DNA of 64,000 nucleotides from Lewinellaceae bacterium (GTDB lineage: Bacteria; Bacteroidota; Bacteroidia; Chitinophagales; Saprospiraceae), in assembly GCA_020636095.1 (NCBI GenBank), contig JACJYN010000004.1:744001-808000 (forward strand), in the 5' to 3' direction. Within the stretch, counting starts at the first letter, position 1, and each line of letters opens with the position of its first letter. The notes under the pieces were generated by a model, which did not search any database, had not been told where the DNA came from, and worked only from the letters and a program-made list of their open reading frames with translations. A program made the position numbers and the translations under genes. This document shows positions 32,357-40,015 of the stretch, piece after piece.

Positions 32357-33457
32357 TTGGAAGCAACAGAACTCAAAAAATTAGTACATAAAACCCTGGT
32401 GTTCAAAGGAGCCGAAACCGACCCCTTGCTGGCGCCCCGGGGTGTTTTCCTGGCTGGCAACCGGCTTCTGGTGGCAGATACTGCCCAAAACCGCCTGTTC
32501 ATCTGGAATAAGCTTCCGGAGACTGAGTTTCAGGAGCCCGATGTCGTATTAGGACAGGCAGCAAAAGCGGAAACCGGAAGAAACGCCAGCGGGAAGGTGA
32601 GCGCCTCAAGCTTGTTCTACCCGTCCGGCATCTGGTCGGACGGGCGGCAACTCATCCTCGCCGATGCCTGGAACCACCGGGTGCTGATCTGGCTACAGAT
32701 GCCAGAGCGGGATGGGCAGCCTGCTGATGTGGTGATCGGGCAGCCTGACTTTACCGGGAACAGCCCCAACGTTAAAGGAGTGGGGCATCCGCCATCCGCC
32801 CAATCGTTGAACTGGCCCTATGGTGTCTTTTCCGATGGCGAACGGTTGTGGATCGCCGACACAGGCAACCGGCGGGTGTTGTTCTATGAAAAAATACCCA
32901 CCGAACATTTCACCAAAGCCGATAAGGTGATCGGAAAACCAAGCTTTGAAGAAAGAGACTACGACCACCAGGACCCCATCTGGCCCTACTCGGTCAAAGT
33001 GGGCCCCAATGGGCAAATCGCCATCACTGATACGCAATACTACCGGGTATTGCTTTGGAATGACTGGACACGTGCTTTTGAAAATAAGGCGGACGTGATC
33101 ATCGGGCAACCCTCCTTCGAGAGTAATGGACAGAATCAGTTTGGTTGGTTCCCCAGCGCCAATACGCTTAACTGGTGTTACGACTGCTGTTTCTATCAAC
33201 AAGGCCTTTGGGTCGCCGATACCGGCAACAGCCGTATCCTTTGGTTTGAAAACATACCTGGCGCCCACAACCAGGAAGCTGATAATTTACTGGGGCAAAA
33301 TGATTTCAACACCGGCAGCGAGAATAAAAATACCATTTGGAGCACGGAAGGCAGCCTGTACTGGCCCTTTCAGGTCTGTATCGAAAATAAGGCCATGGTA
33401 GTGGCCGATACCGGCAACCACCGGGTGGTGATCAACCACCTGATCAACAAAAAATAA
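32357..33457 (+). CDS. NHL-repeat beta-propeller protein of the hydrogenase locus
   Basis: A 366-residue propeller. Six NHL-type blades are visible, each with an ADT(A/G)N-R-x-L-like turn and W: LLVADTAQNRLFIW, LILADAWNHRVLIW, LWIADTGNRRVLFY, IAITDTQYYRVLLW, LWVADTGNSRILWF and MVVADTGNHRVVI. No signal peptide is present, so it is cytoplasmic. The start is the TTG at 32357: the frame has a stop at 32348-32350 (the hypX stop) and no ATG precedes the first blade. NHL proteins accompany other group 2a hydrogenases. A role as scaffold or assembly factor is inferred from context. Confidence 0.85.
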   Translation: MEATELKKLVHKTLVFKGAETDPLLAPRGVFLAGNRLLVADTAQNRLFIWNKLPETEFQEPDVVLGQAAKAETGRNASGKVSASSLFYPSGIWSDGRQLILADAWNHRVLIWLQMPERDGQPADVVIGQPDFTGNSPNVKGVGHPPSAQSLNWPYGVFSDGERLWIADTGNRRVLFYEKIPTEHFTKADKVIGKPSFEERDYDHQDPIWPYSVKVGPNGQIAITDTQYYRVLLWNDWTRAFENKADVIIGQPSFESNGQNQFGWFPSANTLNWCYDCCFYQQGLWVADTGNSRILWFENIPGAHNQEADNLLGQNDFNTGSENKNTIWSTEGSLYWPFQVCIENKAMVVADTGNHRVVINHLINKK

Positions 33458-33464
33458 ACAAAAA

Positions 33465-34127
33465 ATGGAAACTTCCTTTCCTCTTCTCTTTGCTGCCGTT
33501 GTCGGTTTCGGGCATGCCTTTGAAGCCGACCACCTGGTGGCCGTAGGCAATATTGTCACCAAGCGGGACAAACTAGGTTTGGCGGTTAAAGACGGCATTT
33601 TCTGGGGTTTGGGGCACACCTCCACCATTTTCCTGATCGGAATGGTAATGATCATTGGAAGAGCTACCTTTTTGGATGGATACTTTGGCTATTTTGAAGC
33701 GGCTGTCGGCCTGATGCTCATAAGCCTGGGGCTATACCGGTTGTATCAGATTCGCGTCATCCTATTGGGGCGCCCTGCAAAATCGGGGACGGCCAAACAA
33801 TTTAAACTACATTCCAAGCTGATCGACCCCAATGACAACCACCATCTGGCCTACGGAGTCGGGCTAATGCACGGCCTGGCCGGTAGTGGCGCCATGGTTT
33901 TGCTGGTGATGGCCGAAATCCAAAGTAGTTTTAACAGCATGATGTATTTGCTCATTTTTAGCTTCGGCTCCATCGCCGGCATGTTCGTGGCGGCGGGCCT
34001 CTTCAGCATGCCTTTTTCAAAAAAACTAACCACGGACACGATGCAGCTGGGCCTCATCTTACTGTCTTCGATCCTTTGTATCGGATACGGAGCCTATTTG
34101 ATGGCTGAGAACCTCTCTCTTAATTAA
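33465..34127 (+). CDS. Nickel permease of the NiCoT/UreH-like superfamily
   Basis: A 220-residue inner-membrane protein with about six membrane segments. The first holds GFGHAFEADHLVAVGNIV with the metal signature H-x4-D-H (His17, Asp22, His23). The second has WGLGHTSTIFLIGMV, and the fourth GVGLMHGLAGSGAMVLLV. These motifs are shared by HoxN, RcnA and UreH/HupE-like transporters. It lies 7 bp after the NHL gene at the end of the hydrogenase operon, so supplying nickel for the enzyme is likely. The direction of transport and a cobalt alternative cannot be settled from sequence. Confidence 0.85.
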   Translation: METSFPLLFAAVVGFGHAFEADHLVAVGNIVTKRDKLGLAVKDGIFWGLGHTSTIFLIGMVMIIGRATFLDGYFGYFEAAVGLMLISLGLYRLYQIRVILLGRPAKSGTAKQFKLHSKLIDPNDNHHLAYGVGLMHGLAGSGAMVLLVMAEIQSSFNSMMYLLIFSFGSIAGMFVAAGLFSMPFSKKLTTDTMQLGLILLSSILCIGYGAYLMAENLSLN

Positions 34128-34144
34128 CGAAATAGTGCGCCTTC

Positions 34145-34363
34145 ATGGACTATGACCCAAAAGAATTCCTGCTTTTTGCCCTTGCCCATTTTGGGATCGA
34201 GGCCATTTCTCAGGAGGGTAACCTCGTGATGTTGGAAAAGGGATACGCTATTGAAATCGAAGGTAAAGAACTGTTCAAGCTACTTCAGGACGGCCTGGTG
34301 ATTGCCCCCTTTACCGATGTAGAAGAAATTTGCCAATTCATAAAAATGGGCCAGAATGGATAG
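34145..34363 (+). CDS. Unknown 72-residue protein after the nickel permease
   Basis: A short acidic soluble protein (starts MDYDPKEFLLFALAHFGIEA) with a helix-strand-helix pattern. It has one His, no Cys and no signal. It lies 17 bp after the permease gene and 8 bp before the DUF151 gene, same strand, so it belongs to the same transcription unit. Family not recognised; possibly a small adaptor of the hydrogenase or nickel pathway. Confidence 0.6.
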   Translation: MDYDPKEFLLFALAHFGIEAISQEGNLVMLEKGYAIEIEGKELFKLLQDGLVIAPFTDVEEICQFIKMGQNG

Positions 34364-34371
34364 ACAATCCG

Positions 34372-34932
34372 ATGAAGAAAATTGAACTAAATCTCATAGC
34401 CCTGGCGAAAAGCGAATCCAGCCCGGGCAATTACGCTCTCATCCTTGAGGAACAAGGAGGCTTCCGCCGCCTACCCATCATCATCGGCTCATTTGAAGCC
34501 CAGGCCATTGCTGTCTTCCTGGAAAGGATGCAACCCCGGCGGCCCCTCACCCACGACCTGTTCAAAACAACGCTAGACGCCGGCGGGATAAAGCTCACAG
34601 AAATCCTCATCCACGATATGGTAGAAGGCGCCTTTCACGCCAAAATGACCGGCCTCAAAGCCGACGGCAGCCCCCTGGAGGTGGATGCCCGCTCCTCCGA
34701 CGCCATCGCCATGGCCGTCCGTTTCGATTGCCCCATCTTCACTACCGAAGCCATCCTGTCCACCTCCGGCATCATCCTGGACAGCCCCAGTAAGGCCTTC
34801 ACCAACAAACGAGGGAAACTGGCGGACTACAGTATGGAAGAACTGGAGGTGCTGCTGATACAGGTATTGGCCAAAGAGGACTATGAGAGCGCGGCGAAAA
34901 TCAGGAATGCGATTGAGGAGAAAAGAGGGTGA
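34372..34932 (+). CDS. DUF151 bifunctional-nuclease-family protein with UVR motif
   Basis: A 186-residue protein; the ATG at 34372 avoids overlap with the upstream gene. Residues about 1-140 are the DUF151 domain (LIALAKSESSPGNYALIL, LPIIIGSFEAQAIAVFLE, RSSDAIAMAVRFDCPIF). Residues about 158-184 form a UVR-type helical hairpin (LIQVLAKEDYESAAKIRNAI). Family members are described as nucleases or stress proteins and occur widely in Bacteroidota. Although adjacent to the hydrogenase operon, it may be an independent housekeeping gene read from the same promoter. Confidence 0.88.
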   Translation: MKKIELNLIALAKSESSPGNYALILEEQGGFRRLPIIIGSFEAQAIAVFLERMQPRRPLTHDLFKTTLDAGGIKLTEILIHDMVEGAFHAKMTGLKADGSPLEVDARSSDAIAMAVRFDCPIFTTEAILSTSGIILDSPSKAFTNKRGKLADYSMEELEVLLIQVLAKEDYESAAKIRNAIEEKRG

Positions 34933-35336
34933 GGGCTTGCGAGGTAGATAGAGGGGGGGCGTTCTCATTTTACTTATCCTGCTTCGAAGACATAGCACTG
35001 GGCACTGCATTTTATGTGGATTGATACTTAATACACTGTAAACTAAGTAGCGTCCGGTTTTGGCAGTGCCTTTTGACGGAATACTGCGTTGCTCGATCGA
35101 TCAGGTAGCTACGGCTACCCTCACTCCTAGCGCCCCTGCCTGCTCGCCAGCTCGCTGGCAGGCAGGTTGCCTTCCGCCAAAATGCCCATCCCAAAACACG
35201 AAAGAACTTAATTTACAGTGTACTTAAAGTTAAAGAATTTGACAAAATGGCCCCTTCAGAAACTTCAGTCGTTTCCACCCTATTTTCATAATGGCCATTT
35301 TGTGTATCTTACAGGGCTAAATAAATAATATCCAAA
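34933..35336. other. Intergenic region holding a palindromic element
   Basis: The 404 bp between the DUF151 and lactonase-type genes is mostly taken up by the MITE-like element at 35026-35228. The last 100 bp should hold the lactonase-gene promoter (GTATCTTAC near 35304 is only a weak -7 match). No gene seen. Confidence 0.5.
35026..35228. repeat. Palindromic MITE-like element (copy B)
   Basis: Inverted ends: ACTTAATACACTGTAAACTAAGT (35026-35048) against the complement of 35206-35228, the inner TACACTGTAAA exact. The ends match those of copy A (GTACnCTGTnAA...AAGT), and both share a GTGCCTTTT block. Both also have a central hairpin, here GTAGCTACGGCTAC near 35105-35118. A further CTGCC..GGCAG-type stem lies at 35137-35166. 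No coding capacity. Confidence 0.7.
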
Positions 35337-36488
35337 ATGACGCACCACAAAGCCTGGCTCTTTTTCAATATTCTAATCCTTATCATCTTAACGGCATGCA
35401 GCGGCCAGAAAAAAACTCAGGTAACTTCCATGAAGATACTCGTTGGCACATACACCCAGGGGAAAAGCGAAGGTATCTACCGGCTTGACTTCAACCCTGC
35501 AACTGGTGCTTTATCCAACGAAGGGCTGGCAGTAAAAACGCAACAGCCCTCATTCCTGATTGTTTCCAAAGATCAAAGCAGGGTCTACGCTGTGTGCGAA
35601 ACAGAAGCCTTCCGGGGGCAAGATGGAGGTGGGGCCAGCGCCTTTCAATGGAAGGCAGGGCGAGACGAACTGTCCCTGATGAATGATCAAAGTACCCGGG
35701 GGGCGCATCCCTGCTACCTCAGCTTAAGCGAAAATGGCCGTTTTCTAAGCGTCGCCAATTACACCGGCGGCAACTTTGCCGTCTTTGAACTCGATAAGGA
35801 GGGCCAACTGAAAGATACCCCACAAGTACGCCAACACCAGGGTAGCGGCCCTAATGCCCAACGCCAGGAAGGGCCCCACGCCCACTGTTCCACCTGGAGG
35901 CCGGACAACCGATACCTGTATGTAGTCGACCTGGGTATCGACCAGGTGGTTGCCTACTCATTTGATCCAACTAACGGAGCTTTAGGAGAAGGGGAAACGG
36001 CCCTTAAGGTGGAAGGTGGCAATGGGCCTCGCCTCCTGGTTTTCCACCCCAATCAAAAATTGGCCTTCCTGGTCAACGAATTAAGTTCTTCCGTCCTCTC
36101 CTTATCCTATAAGGAATCCACCCCTGGCCTTTCCGTTATCCAGGAAAAAAGTACCCTGCCTGGAGACTTTCAGGGGGAGAATTCCTGCGCCCACATCCAG
36201 CTGCGCCCCGATGGCCGGTTCCTGTACGTATCCAACCGCGGGCACGATAGTATAGCCGCCTTTTCCGTCTCCCCGGATGGGAAGCTCGCACTGGTGGACA
36301 TCGAACCTACCCAGGGAAAGACCCCCCGGTTTTTCACCATAACTCCCGACGGGCAATATCTCCTGGCTGCCAACCAGCATTCGGATTCGGTGGTGGTTTT
36401 TAAAATAGATAAGGAAAGTGGCCAACTGGAACCAACAGGCGTGCAGGCGGAGGTGTACAGTCCGGTGTGCCTGCAGTTTGTGAATTGA
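35337..36488 (+). CDS. Lactonase-family seven-bladed propeller lipoprotein
   Basis: A 383-residue protein with a lipoprotein signal (LTACSG, Cys about 22). The rest matches the lactonase (6-phosphogluconolactonase-type) propeller: MKILVGTYTQGKSEGIYRLD, QPSFLIVSKDQSRVYAVCE, HPCYLSLSENGRFLSVANYT, GPHAHCSTWRPDNRYLYVVD, HIQLRPDGRFLYVSNRGHDS and TPDGQYLLAANQHSDSVVVF. Some members hydrolyse 6-phosphogluconolactone, but a periplasmic or surface-anchored form cannot serve cytoplasmic sugar metabolism, so its substrate is open. A single gene. Confidence 0.85.
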   Translation: MTHHKAWLFFNILILIILTACSGQKKTQVTSMKILVGTYTQGKSEGIYRLDFNPATGALSNEGLAVKTQQPSFLIVSKDQSRVYAVCETEAFRGQDGGGASAFQWKAGRDELSLMNDQSTRGAHPCYLSLSENGRFLSVANYTGGNFAVFELDKEGQLKDTPQVRQHQGSGPNAQRQEGPHAHCSTWRPDNRYLYVVDLGIDQVVAYSFDPTNGALGEGETALKVEGGNGPRLLVFHPNQKLAFLVNELSSSVLSLSYKESTPGLSVIQEKSTLPGDFQGENSCAHIQLRPDGRFLYVSNRGHDSIAAFSVSPDGKLALVDIEPTQGKTPRFFTITPDGQYLLAANQHSDSVVVFKIDKESGQLEPTGVQAEVYSPVCLQFVN

Positions 36489-36829
36489 GGTGAGTGAGGT
36501 TAAGGCTAAGGTTAAGGTTGAGGTATTCCGGTTTTATGCTCATACCTAAACAGGTACAAAGCACCTCTTGATTTTCAGGAACTTGCGAACCGCGAACAGT
36601 CCCTCGTGATTCGCGCCCTGTTAAAACATTTAAGAATCCTTAAGGCATAGTTAAACTCGCCCACTTAAGATTAATGTAACTAAGCCATAACACATCTTAA
36701 CGATTCTCTCCCCTTTCTTTGTGGCATGATTTGTTGCAGAACGCATTCCCTCTTAAACTAAACCCCGTCTTTGGAAAATTGTAAACCGAAAGGAGAACAT
36801 TAACCTTCAACCAAAACAATCTACAAACT
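36489..36829 (+). other. Intergenic region before the PorT-type gene
   Basis: It starts with a short degenerate tract of GTTAAGG/GTGAGG hexamers (36489-36520). No gene or strong hairpin follows. A purine-rich AAAGGAG at 36790-36796 is too far from the ATG to act as a ribosome-binding site. The promoter of the next gene was not recognised. Confidence 0.3.
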
Positions 36830-37573
36830 ATGAAAACGATCACCACCACCGTGGTACTGGCTTTATTCAGCCTGGCAACCCTCCACGCACAACGCAATTC
36901 ATTCTTTATTGGCGCCAACGGAGGCGGCAACTTTTCCAAGTTCAAATTTACGGAAGACCTGGCGGAATTATATCCCAACTCCAGCCCCGTATTCGGTTTG
37001 AACGGAGGCGTCACACTTGGTTTTGAAATCCAAAATTTCACGCTCAGCAGCGGCATACAGTACATTCAGAAGGGCGGGGAATATCAGACCGCCAATTTTG
37101 AAGATGAAATTGGCACCGGCTTCTTTACGGGTAAGGAGAAACTGCATTTTATCTCCATTCCGGTCCTGGTTGGGTATCGGGAATATCTGGCGCCCCGCTT
37201 TGCCTTCTCCATCGCCATCGGGCCTTCTTTCAACTTTGGCCTGAGCGGAAACCTCGATGAGACTACCGAGTATTTCGGAACGGATGAGACCAAAATAGAC
37301 AACTACAAAATCGCCTTTGGCAACGGGCTGAATGAAGACTACCGCGGGGTGCAAATAGGCTTCCAGGTCTCGCCCGGGCTGGTGGTTGTCCTCAACGAAA
37401 ACAGTAAGCTCACTTTCAATGTGACCTGGGACACCGGGGTGGCGGATGTCTTCAACAGCCGCTACAAGGACGCCAATGAGTTCTTCGACATCAACCAGGG
37501 CAACCAGCTGAGCCGCTCGACCATCTTTTCGGTGGGCTACGAGTATCATTTCAATTTTGCCGACCGGTATTGA
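36830..37573 (+). CDS. Outer-membrane beta-barrel protein (PorT family)
   Basis: A 247-residue protein with a signal peptide (about 1-21, ending LHAQ) and alternating amphipathic strands: FFIGANGGGNFSKFKF, GVTLGFEIQNFTLSSGIQYI, ISIPVLVGYREYLAPRFAFS, IGPSFNFGLSG, VSPGLVVVLN and a terminal FSVGYEYHFNF, which ends in Phe-rich outer-membrane style. It matches the PF13568 type of Bacteroidota barrel (8-10 strands). The function of such proteins is rarely known; PorT itself supports T9SS, but this assignment cannot be transferred. A terminator follows directly. Confidence 0.8.
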   Translation: MKTITTTVVLALFSLATLHAQRNSFFIGANGGGNFSKFKFTEDLAELYPNSSPVFGLNGGVTLGFEIQNFTLSSGIQYIQKGGEYQTANFEDEIGTGFFTGKEKLHFISIPVLVGYREYLAPRFAFSIAIGPSFNFGLSGNLDETTEYFGTDETKIDNYKIAFGNGLNEDYRGVQIGFQVSPGLVVVLNENSKLTFNVTWDTGVADVFNSRYKDANEFFDINQGNQLSRSTIFSVGYEYHFNFADRY

Positions 37574-37581
37574 TTGCTTTT

Positions 37582-37633
37582 ACGGAAAAAGCTGCCTGAT
37601 TACAAGGAAGAGCTACCGGGCAGCTTTTTCCGT
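37582..37633 (+). terminator. Terminator after the PorT-type gene
   Basis: ACGGAAAAAGCTGCC (37582-37596) and GGCAGCTTTTTCCGT (37619-37633) form a perfect 15-bp stem with T-rich 3' arm. It separates the barrel gene from the zinc-ribbon gene at 37653, so the latter needs its own promoter or relies on read-through. Confidence 0.8.
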
Positions 37634-37652
37634 TTCAAAAAACCCACCTGTT

Positions 37653-37931
37653 ATGTTGATCTGTAACAATTGTTTCACCATTAACCCGGAGGAAGCTGAA
37701 AGCTGCCGCCATTGCCACATGAAAGGCGACTTCAGCCACCAAGACGACGAAGGGAGAACCGGCGATCCGCTCGAACCGGAGAAAAGTGCGATCCAGTGCC
37801 GGAACTGTGGCAGCGATACGCCCACGGATGCGGATAAATGCATTGAGTGTCACTTCCCTCTCCCATCCAATGGGCCCGGAAGAAAAATCGAATCGAACTC
37901 CCCCGTTTGGAGAAGTTTGAGGGCGGGATAA
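37653..37931 (+). CDS. Double zinc-ribbon protein
   Basis: A 92-residue protein starting MLICNNCFTINPEEAESCRH; the ATG at 37653 is chosen because the upstream in-frame sequence lies in the terminator. Two treble-clef/zinc-ribbon sites are seen: CNNC with CRHC (about 4-23) and CRNC with CIEC (about 50-68). A basic tail follows (GPGRKIESNSPVWRSLRAG). No membrane segment. It starts a three-gene unit with ExbD-like and MotA-like genes (12 bp to the next start). It could sense or recruit a partner for the membrane complex; this is inference. Confidence 0.75.
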   Translation: MLICNNCFTINPEEAESCRHCHMKGDFSHQDDEGRTGDPLEPEKSAIQCRNCGSDTPTDADKCIECHFPLPSNGPGRKIESNSPVWRSLRAG

Positions 37932-37942
37932 AACAAAAAGTC

Positions 37943-38827
37943 ATGTCAAGAAGAAAAGCGGAATTATTCAACCTGTCCTTTTTGGACTTACTCACCAGTG
38001 CGCTGGGGGCGGTGATCTTTCTGTTCATCATCACCCCCAAAGGGGGGGCGCCCGCCGCCAAAGTACAACAGGCGGCTGTGTATATCGACACCAGCCAGAT
38101 GAAAGTCTTTGGCGCCTTGCACGACAGCCTGCGCCACAAAAGAGTCGGAGATACCCTCTTTGCTGTCCTGGTCGATTACAAAGATATGCCCGAAGATGTA
38201 AAACCTCAGGCATATATTCCTCCTCCCCGGCAGCAAGTGCCCGAAGAAGTGAAGGCGGCTAAAAGCCGGAGCAGCGAGCCGGCGCCGCAGAAAAAAGAAG
38301 ACAATGCGCCTGCTGTCAAAAAACCGGAACCAGAAAAGCCCAAACCGGCGCCCGAACCTCCGCAACCTGCTCCGGCCCCCCGCACCTACAAAGGAGACGC
38401 ACCTTCGGTTCCCTGTAAGGTTTCCTTTGAAGTCAGCTGGCGCAGCGTTGAAGACAATGTAGACTTCTTCGTCTGTAAAGGTGGAGATTGTGTTTACGGC
38501 GGGCGGAAAAAGGACAACAACATTGGCCAATGGGACAGCGGCAAATCCCGCAACCGCCTGTTTGGCAATGATTTACGAACCAACCAGGAGGCCGTCCGGC
38601 AGTTCGACAAGATCATACCAGGGGAGTACAAACTGTACGCTCAATTCAAGGAGAGTGACAAAAACCGGTCCAAGGTGATTGTCAACGGGCTGGTCTACAG
38701 CAAGGATGAGCAAAACGGGGAGCATGGGGATACTTTCACCACTTCTCTGACATTGGGTAATCCACGCGTTCTTTTAGGCACCATCGTGCTTCAGGAGAAT
38801 GGCAATTTCAAACTTATTAAGCCTTAA
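37943..38827 (+). CDS. ExbD/ZorB-like motor subunit with a periplasmic beta-sandwich domain
   Basis: A 294-residue protein; the ATG at 37943 places the single membrane helix at the N-terminus (SFLDLLTSALGAVIFLFII, about 12-30). Asp15 lies where ExbD, MotB and ZorB carry their proton-binding Asp. Residues about 85-150 are a Pro/Lys/Glu-rich linker spanning the periplasm (EPEKPKPAPEPPQPAPAP). Residues about 155-294 form a compact domain (VSFEVSWRSVEDNVDFFVCK, QWDSGKSRNRLFGNDL, PGEYKLYAQFKES) that resembles DUF2135/YfaP-type beta-sandwiches, not a peptidoglycan-binding OmpA domain. The 5' partner is a zinc ribbon, the 3' partner the MotA-like subunit. The role of the complex is unknown. Confidence 0.7.
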   Translation: MSRRKAELFNLSFLDLLTSALGAVIFLFIITPKGGAPAAKVQQAAVYIDTSQMKVFGALHDSLRHKRVGDTLFAVLVDYKDMPEDVKPQAYIPPPRQQVPEEVKAAKSRSSEPAPQKKEDNAPAVKKPEPEKPKPAPEPPQPAPAPRTYKGDAPSVPCKVSFEVSWRSVEDNVDFFVCKGGDCVYGGRKKDNNIGQWDSGKSRNRLFGNDLRTNQEAVRQFDKIIPGEYKLYAQFKESDKNRSKVIVNGLVYSKDEQNGEHGDTFTTSLTLGNPRVLLGTIVLQENGNFKLIKP

Positions 38828-38831
38828 AGAT

Positions 38832-39599
38832 ATGTTCAATACCAAAAGCTTTCAATTGACAATCAGCGTATTGGCGGCCGTTGTATTCTGGCTCCTGCTG
38901 ATACTGATGGGCAACCTGTTTAACCCTGATTCCGGCTTCCATCGCCTGATCGAATTACTGGGCGGTTCGGGCAAGGGTTATATTCAGGCAGCCATCTATG
39001 CCTTGTTTACCTATAGCTTATTCGAGCTGTACGAAAAGCAAAAGTTTATCAAAAGCCAGTATGATGGCTTCGGCCTGGGGCTGCTTCCGGTACGCGACCA
39101 GTTGGTCCTCTCTCCGGAGGAAGTCGCTAAAATCAAACTGGACACCATTAAACTGGAGCAGAACGGAAAGAACCTGCTGGTGGCCGACTTCATCAAGAAA
39201 GCCTGCACCCAGTACCGCAATGACCAGTCCATCAGCGAGACGCTACAGGTATTCAGCGCACAGGTCGATACCAGTAAAGAAGAATTGGAAGGCAAGCTGG
39301 AAACAGTGCGCTACTTGCTGGGGGCGGTGATCTCCCTGGGCTTTATCGGCACCCTGATCGGGTTATCTTCCTCTATCGGCATGGCCCACCTGGCGAAAAC
39401 CGTAGAGGGAATGCCGGAGATTACCCGCAACCTGAATGTGGCTTTTGACACTACCCTGGTAGCGCTGCTCACCGGCCTGGTCCTGAACTTTTTCTACCAC
39501 CGCTATCTGGAAAACCTGGATACGTTTTATTCCAGGACCAAGTCCTACATTATCGACAACCTGATCAGCAGGATTTATAAGGATAAGGTGGCGGCGTAG
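38832..39599 (+). CDS. MotA/TolQ/ExbB-like proton channel subunit
   Basis: A 255-residue membrane protein; the ATG at 38832 follows the preceding stop by 4 bp. Four membrane segments: about 9-30 (ISVLAAVVFWLLLILMGNLF), 45-65, 165-188 (YLLGAVISLGFIGTLIGLSS) and 205-230 (NVAFDTTLVALLTGLVLNFF). The last two are the signature pair of the MotA/TolQ/ExbB family, with the conserved Thr in the pore-facing helix. A long cytoplasmic stretch lies between helices 2 and 3. Five such chains around two ExbD-like chains would form an ion-driven rotary motor. What is driven is unknown; the Zorya defence motor and TonB-type energisers are precedents. Confidence 0.85.
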   Translation: MFNTKSFQLTISVLAAVVFWLLLILMGNLFNPDSGFHRLIELLGGSGKGYIQAAIYALFTYSLFELYEKQKFIKSQYDGFGLGLLPVRDQLVLSPEEVAKIKLDTIKLEQNGKNLLVADFIKKACTQYRNDQSISETLQVFSAQVDTSKEELEGKLETVRYLLGAVISLGFIGTLIGLSSSIGMAHLAKTVEGMPEITRNLNVAFDTTLVALLTGLVLNFFYHRYLENLDTFYSRTKSYIIDNLISRIYKDKVAA

Positions 39600-39640
39600 A
39601 GATAGCTGTTCGGCGGTATCGTTTGATAGCTGGTAACTAT

Positions 39641-39731
39641 TTAGGTATTATGGTGTTCCGGAATTGCGGCCGGAGGCTCACAGAGGCGCTGCAACTGCCT
39701 GGCCACAAGACCATAATGCCATAATACCTAA
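39641..39731. repeat. Inverted-repeat element, 91 bp
   Basis: TTAGGTATTATGG (39641-39653) is mirrored exactly by CCATAATACCTAA (39719-39731). The interior continues the fold imperfectly (GGCCGG against CTGGCC). It abuts, and shares one base with, the next element. Confidence 0.6.
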
Positions 39732-39894
39732 GAGCATGTTTGGAGGTGGTCGTTTGGGCTGCAAATGACCGCTTCTGGAACCTCACCTCGCCATTTTTTC
39801 GCCCCATAGCACCACTATGAAGCTCAAAAATAGCTTTGCGAGAACCCAAAATCGACCATTTTCGCTTCCAAAGCACCACCTCCAAACATGCTCT
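39731..39894. repeat. MITE-like element with perfect 20-bp inverted ends
   Basis: AGAGCATGTTTGGAGGTGGT (39731-39750) and its exact complement at 39875-39894 bound a 164-bp element. Beyond the ends the arms continue to resemble each other (TTTGGGCTGCAAATG against TTTGGAAGCGAAAATG on the other strand). No open frame. The ends differ from copies A and B, so it is a second family. The 121 bp that follow up to 40015 hold only a C10 run at 40003-40012. Confidence 0.7.
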
Positions 39895-40015
39895 AAATTG
39901 GTACGATAGCTCTCTGGTTATATTGTTGGCGCTACCGATCGACACAAAAAGACACAAGTGCCTGACCATATAGCCATTTAACCATAAAACAATTCCTCAA
40001 CACCCCCCCCCCTCT

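Noticed and set aside
36489..36530. GTTAAGG/GTGAGG hexamer tract as a repeat array or telomere-like element
   Set aside because: Too short and degenerate (about 5 units) to call anything beyond low-complexity sequence.
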